Origin: Eupeodes corollae
Lineage: Eukaryota; Arthropoda; Insecta; Diptera; Syrphidae
DNA length: 64,000 bases
Assembly (NCBI RefSeq): GCF_945859685.1
Contig: NC_079148.1
Coordinates: 141,605,133-141,669,132, forward strand
Reading direction: 5' to 3'
Shown in pieces: positions 59,691-64,000 of this stretch. The notes beneath the pieces were generated by a model. The model saw nothing but the letters and a program-made list of their open reading frames with translations, made no database searches and was not told the origin of the DNA. Within the stretch, counting starts at the first letter, position 1. Each line of letters starts with the position of its first letter. A program made the position numbers and the translations under genes.

Positions 59691-60789
59691 GGAGGATAAG
59701 ATATTGTCTTATGCATTTGAAGACAGGCCTTTTTAGTGGGTTTTCAACAGGAAAACGACACATAGTATAGCAGAAAATAAATTAAGAAATGCTTCTGTAC
59801 AGCAAGATTGATGTTATTGAATGGCCTGAAGATCCCCAGAAATATACCAATTTGAAATACTTTTTGCTGACGTAAACATGGAAGTGTTTTAGTGCACTCT
59901 AAGTAACAAAAAAAAACACTAGTCTAAAAGCTTAAATTCCTTAAATCCCGACAGTAAAAATCATAAACCATGACTCGGTAGCTTTTCAAAAAACATTTTT
60001 GAATTTTCGGAATTCTATTTTTAACGTAACCTCATGAGCTAAAAATCGCCCTCAACAATGAAGATCGATTAAAATCCTCCTTTTAAGTGATTAATATACT
60101 CCAGTTCTTGTGCCTAGAAGTCTCAAAAACTAAATCCGTATGCAAAGTACAGACACCGTCGTTTTTGAAAAATTGATAGCCACTTGAAGTACATTTGAAT
60201 TTGGTTTCAATCGAATTTTGAAGTGTTATGACATTTATTTTGACCTTTTTCTTAGATGCATGCCAAAAGCTCTTGAATGTTAATTTTTCTCAACAAAAAA
60301 ATGATATCGATGTTTCGTTTAAAAAGTTCAAATGCTTTAGAAAACTTGCATTCCATCGACACCGTAGCATAACTTCAAAGAAGTTTGAAAGTTTTTGGCT
60401 TGGCAGATAAAAAATAAAACTATATTTTAACCTAATTAGAATATTTCTTTCAAGATGCTTGCCAAAATCTCTAAAAACAAAGTTTTTCCAAATAAAATAT
60501 TCCAAAAAAAATTGATTTGTCGGTGAAAAGATTTAGATTTTTAAATCCTTCGAGGAAATCCGATAGTTTTTTAAATGTATGTAATGTTCCTAATTACTCC
60601 AAAAAAATCTTGAATTTAACTTTAAAAAATGCAGACTTAATGAACTTTTCAGCCTGTTATGTAATGTTTATGAGACCACACCATTCAGAAAACCGCGCAA
60701 TATTTCTAAATCTGCTGCATGGTTTGGCTCTTATTTATTTAATTTAATTCGTTAAGATCTAACGTTAACAATATTTAAAAAAATTCTTA
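59691..60789. other. intergenic, no gene seen
   Basis: A+T-rich. Frames near 60228-60410 and 60517-60747 have no recognisable domain. Confidence 0.35.
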
Positions 60790-62319
60790 TCTATATATAT
60801 AAAAATCAATGCCACTTTTCGTTGTAATTTTATAACTCAACAATGCCTTTACCGATTTGGCTAATTTTGGTCTTGAATCATTCGTGGAAGTCTAGAGAAG
60901 GTTTGTACGTAGAGAAAATTAAAAAAATTTCAAAAAGGTATAAAATCAACATCTTTCTAAATTCCCATATACAAACATTTTGTACTTAAAGAAATCCCGA
61001 TTTGTTGATTACCTTGAAAATTTAGAACGAAGCTGTAACAATAATTGAAGATATGAGTTTAACGATTGTAAATAAGGCGTTAGAACAATTGGGTATGAAC
61101 GCACCAAGTCGTAAGATACATGATTTTTTTGACTGTGAATTGCAACGTGATTTACGTTTATTTGTACAATCGGATTTAACTAAATTAAATATTCAACAAA
61201 AACATGTGTATGACACAATCATGCAAGCCATTTCCAATAATACAGGTGGATTATATTTCTTGGATGCATCTGGTGGTACAGGCAAAACTTACGTTGTATC
61301 ATTGATTTTAGCGACTTTTCGATCGGAACAGAAAATTGCATTGCCACTTACATCTTAGGGAATCGCTGTAACATTATGGTCGGACCGCAGACTCTGTATA
61401 TTAAATCAAAACAATTTTTGGAAATTGGTGATGTCAAAATACCAATCGACAGTACCAACGGATTGATCGATTGCTATTTTGACATCACCAATTTTCTTCA
61501 GAATCACAGAAATCATGATTGTTTGAGAGAACGCACCAGTTGAGCGCCGAAAAACAATCATATTAATGCCATTAATTTTCAAATTCAATCGAAACTGCCA
61601 AGTGTAGTCACGACACATAAATCAATTGACAGTGTTATGAATCAAGATGAAGCAATGAATTATCCAATTGAATTTTTAAATTCATTGGAACCGGCTGGTA
61701 TACCACCACATTGCTTGAATCTGAAAACTGGTTCTTTGATTATATTATTACGAAATATTAATCCACCAAAACTGTGTAATGGCACCAGATTGGCAGTGAA
61801 AAAGTAATTGCCAAATTTGATTGAAGCTACAATTCTAACTGGTAAATTAAAAGGAGAAGTGTGTTTAATACCGAGTATCTTTATGATTCCAACTGATATG
61901 CCATTTGAATTCAAAAGATTACAATATCCTGTGCCTTTATCATTTGCAATGTTCATAAATAAGGCCCAAGGGCAAACACTTCACGTTTGTGGTGTCAATT
62001 TGGAGGAATCATGATTTTTACATGGCCAACTTTATGTTGCCTTTTTCAGAGTCGGTACCCTCAACTGTTTATGTACTCATGCTCAAAATGAAAAAAAAAA
62101 CTCATATAGACCAACCATAGTAAGAGTACATAATTCTTTTTTATTTTTAAGTTTTTACTCTTTGCTGATAAATATAATATAAACAATATATCATTTGGGT
62201 CATTTGGACTTTCAAATAGCTAGCAATTTGAAATATTTTTTGTTTGAATAAATGAACTTAATGATAATTTTTTTTATAACTATGCCTTATACGTAGCGAA
62301 GCACGTACCGAGCCGCTAG
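60790..62319 (+). mobile_element. Helitron, both ends present, internally deleted
   Basis: The 5' end is tctatatatataaaaatcaa (from 60790), preceded by A. The 3' end is ...gtaccgagccgCTAG (62316-62319), followed by T, with a GC-rich hairpin-like segment tacgtagcgaagcacgtacc just before. A TC start, CTAG end and A|T insertion site fit Helitrons. It is 1.53 kb, far shorter than autonomous elements (over 5 kb), so the Rep domain and much of the helicase are deleted. Confidence 0.85.
61035..62055 (+). pseudogene. Helitron Pif1-like helicase, deleted and interrupted
   Basis: 61053-61358: LTIVNKALEQLGMNAPSRK, then QQKHVYDTIMQAI, then LYFLDASGGTGKTYVVSLIL with the Walker A motif GGTGKT. After a stop the frame goes GIAVTLW, then a large deletion removing motifs II-IV, then FLEIGDVKIPIDSTNGLID. 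The next block reads FLNSLEPAGIPPHCLNLKTGSLIILLRNINPPKLCNG (about 61665-61780), a stop, then 61808-62014 with MIPTDMPFEFKRLQYPV and FINKAQGQTL, the motif VI region. The usual Rep catalytic part is missing. A 20-bp inverted repeat sits in the deletion-joined region (61422-61494). Confidence 0.8.
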
Positions 62320-62320
62320 T

Positions 62321-62355
62321 AATCTAATAATATCTAATATCATAATTTATATTTA
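62321..62355 (-). other. 3' tail of the Jockey-superfamily element
   Basis: Between the Helitron 3' end and the stop of the minus-strand reverse transcriptase there are only about 35 bp: on the minus strand, aaatataaattatgatattagatattattagatt-type repeats. This looks like a short AT-rich tail of the LINE. No target duplication can be judged because the LINE 5' end is outside the window. Confidence 0.5.
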
Positions 62356-63990
62356 TTATACAATATTGTTGAAAAACATAAGTTTAAATTGTTTACATTT
62401 TATATTATCATTTACAGATTCTAAACAAAAATGAAATTCGTTATAAATTGTTATTAACTGATTGAGAGGGCTACATACACCATAGTTTGATCTGCTAAAT
62501 ATTTGAATAATAGGTTGCTGTCGCCTTAAACTTGCACGACTGAAACTGAAATTTAATTTACTTAGAACTGATGGTAATGATATCGAACCATTAATAATCC
62601 CAACAATAAAACAAAATTGTAAATACTTTCTGTGGTTAGTCAAAGAAGGGAGGCTGATCAAAGCTAGTCTTTGAGAATAAGGAGGAAATAGATTTTCCCT
62701 TGCCCATGGAAGAGACCGAAGACAGAAACGCAGAAACCTTTTTTGGATCGCTTCAATTCTTGAAACATGTACTGAGTAATAAGGTGACCATACCACACAG
62801 CCGTATTCTAAAATTGGTCTAACAAACGAAATAAATAGAAGTTTAAGAACATAAGGATACCGAAAATCACGACCGAATCTTTTAATGAATCCAAGAACCC
62901 TATTGGCTTTTTTAATTATATAACTTAAATTATCATTAAATGATAATTTGGGATCTAGAATAATACCTAAGTCAGAAAACATAGAAACTTTACATAACGG
63001 ACAAGAATCAAACATATAGTCGTACAAAAACGGAATTTTTTTACGTGTAAAACTCATAGTTTTACATTTGGCAACATTTAAAACAAGTCGGTTTTTATTG
63101 CACCATTCCCTAAATATTGTTAAGTCTTCTTGTAATAATAAACAGTAAGAGGAGGATTTTATACTTTTGAAAAGCTTAATGTCATCAGCATAAATAAGGA
63201 CAGACGAGTTTTTTAAGTTTGAAACCAAGTCGTTAATAAATAAAACAAATAAAATAGGACCTAGGTGGCTGTCCTGAGGGACGCCAGAATTGACAACAAA
63301 TTGAATTGAACTTTCATTACGAAACAAAACAGAATAACGACGATTTTTTAAGTATGAAGAAATCCAATTTATAAAATTGTTGTTAAATCCCAGATGGTAT
63401 AATTTTAGAATTAGTGTATTGTGACATAACTTGTCAAAGGCTTTACTAAAGTCAGTAAATACGCAATCAACTTGCCCGCATTTTTCAAATACATCTAGAC
63501 AAAAGGACACGAAGTTAAATAAATTAGTTACAGTGGATCTCTTTTTGACAAAGCCATGCTGGCTATCACAAATAAGAGAACTACAATGAAAAGAAAGAAC
63601 ATTACTCACAATTGACTCAAACAGTTTAGGTATCACAGATAGTTTCGCAATGGGCCTATAGTTCATTATTTCATTCTTTGGGTGTATGGAAATAATAAAT
63701 GAACTTTTCCAGATAACAGGAAAAATTGAACTTTTTAAGGATGCATTGAAGAGAACACATAACGGATATGACAAATAAGAAGCACATTTTTTTAATATAT
63801 AAGATGGAACACCATCGGGGCCTGGAGTAAGGCACTCATCGAGTTTTAAAATATGTTGAGCAACTGTGTCTTCACTTATTTCAAAATTAATTGCGTTTAA
63901 ATGAGTAAAGCTGTCAGAAGAAGAAGAAAAAGAAGAGGAATTATTAAAGTCTGATTCTTCAAATGCTACTTTGAATTGATTAGCAAACAT
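62356..63990 (-). CDS. Jockey-superfamily reverse transcriptase, nearly intact, cut by window edge
   Basis: An uninterrupted frame of 544 codons from the first ATG; the frame stays open to the window edge, so the true start and the endonuclease domain lie outside. Domain order (residues from that ATG): TPGPDGVP 55-62; NYRPI 110-114; VFTDFSKAFDK 177-187 with the first catalytic D; SGVPQDSHLGP 235-245, in which the usual PQG is PQD; IYADDIKLF 266-274 with intact YADD; thumb-like LGIILDPKLSF 341-351; then RPILEYGCVVWSP 391-403 and a C-terminal region with no RNase H. The protein would copy its RNA at a nicked target. The single G-to-D change may weaken it. Clade (CR1/Jockey) not resolved. Confidence 0.85.
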   Translation of the reverse strand: MFANQFKVAFEESDFNNSSSFSSSSDSFTHLNAINFEISEDTVAQHILKLDECLTPGPDGVPSYILKKCASYLSYPLCVLFNASLKSSIFPVIWKSSFIISIHPKNEIMNYRPIAKLSVIPKLFESIVSNVLSFHCSSLICDSQHGFVKKRSTVTNLFNFVSFCLDVFEKCGQVDCVFTDFSKAFDKLCHNTLILKLYHLGFNNNFINWISSYLKNRRYSVLFRNESSIQFVVNSGVPQDSHLGPILFVLFINDLVSNLKNSSVLIYADDIKLFKSIKSSSYCLLLQEDLTIFREWCNKNRLVLNVAKCKTMSFTRKKIPFLYDYMFDSCPLCKVSMFSDLGIILDPKLSFNDNLSYIIKKANRVLGFIKRFGRDFRYPYVLKLLFISFVRPILEYGCVVWSPYYSVHVSRIEAIQKRFLRFCLRSLPWARENLFPPYSQRLALISLPSLTNHRKYLQFCFIVGIINGSISLPSVLSKLNFSFSRASLRRQQPIIQIFSRSNYGVCSPLNQLITIYNEFHFCLESVNDNIKCKQFKLMFFNNIV

Positions 63991-64000
63991 GTTTGCAATA

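Overview
This is A+T-rich eukaryotic DNA, almost certainly from an insect and most plausibly a fly (inference). The mix of mobile elements points that way: mariner-like and pogo-like DNA transposons, Helitrons, LOA-, I-, Jockey- and RTE-like non-LTR retrotransposons, a tRNA-derived SINE and several MITEs. There are no bacterial operons, ribosome-binding sites or phage genes. I found no exon of a host gene that I can defend. The window looks like intergenic or intronic DNA holding layers of dead mobile elements.

Layout. 0.5-1.6 kb: mariner-like remnant. 2.0-2.5 kb: deleted RTE-like copy. 5.7-7.8 kb: LOA-like LINE. 8.0-8.6 kb: Jockey-like and RTE-like scraps. 12.3-15.0 kb: an inverted-repeat element split by a 5'-truncated I-like LINE with RNase H. 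15.0-16.6 kb: a dispersed repeat next to the 3' half of a Helitron. 17.1-19.0 kb: a longer RTE-like LINE. 21.0-21.9 kb: mariner-like remnant carrying a SINE. 23.0-23.4 kb: hairpin-forming MITE. 23.9-26.4 kb: a minus-strand LINE beside a pogo/Tigger-like transposase relic. 30.8-32.6 kb: second I-like LINE with a Jockey-like fragment in it. 32.9-37.3 kb: two more minus-strand LINE relics and a SINE. 40.6 kb: SINE. 41.8 kb: Jockey-like scrap. 47.1-49.2 kb: a three-level nest (LOA-like LINE inside SINE inside MITE). 49.5-51.1 kb: an inverted-repeat region and a second, uninterrupted copy of that MITE. 53.0-54.2 kb: a TA-flanked element filled with a near-palindromic repeat. 55.4-56.2 kb: an unidentified broken reading frame. 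59.2-59.7 kb: MITE with perfect 24-bp terminal repeats. 60.8-62.3 kb: Helitron with both ends and a broken helicase. 62.4 kb to the edge: the only long open frame, a Jockey-superfamily reverse transcriptase that continues outside the window.

The elements do not form a pathway. What they record is order of insertion. Target-site duplications can be read directly for both I-like LINEs, three SINE copies, the nested SINE/LINE pair and two MITEs, so a relative chronology is possible. Clade names (LOA, I, RTE, Jockey) rest on remembered protein motifs, not on a search or a tree. The most unusual items are the palindrome-rich element at 53-54.2 kb, the three-level nest at 47-49 kb, and the shared YAND (in place of YADD) reverse-transcriptase motif in both LOA-like copies.
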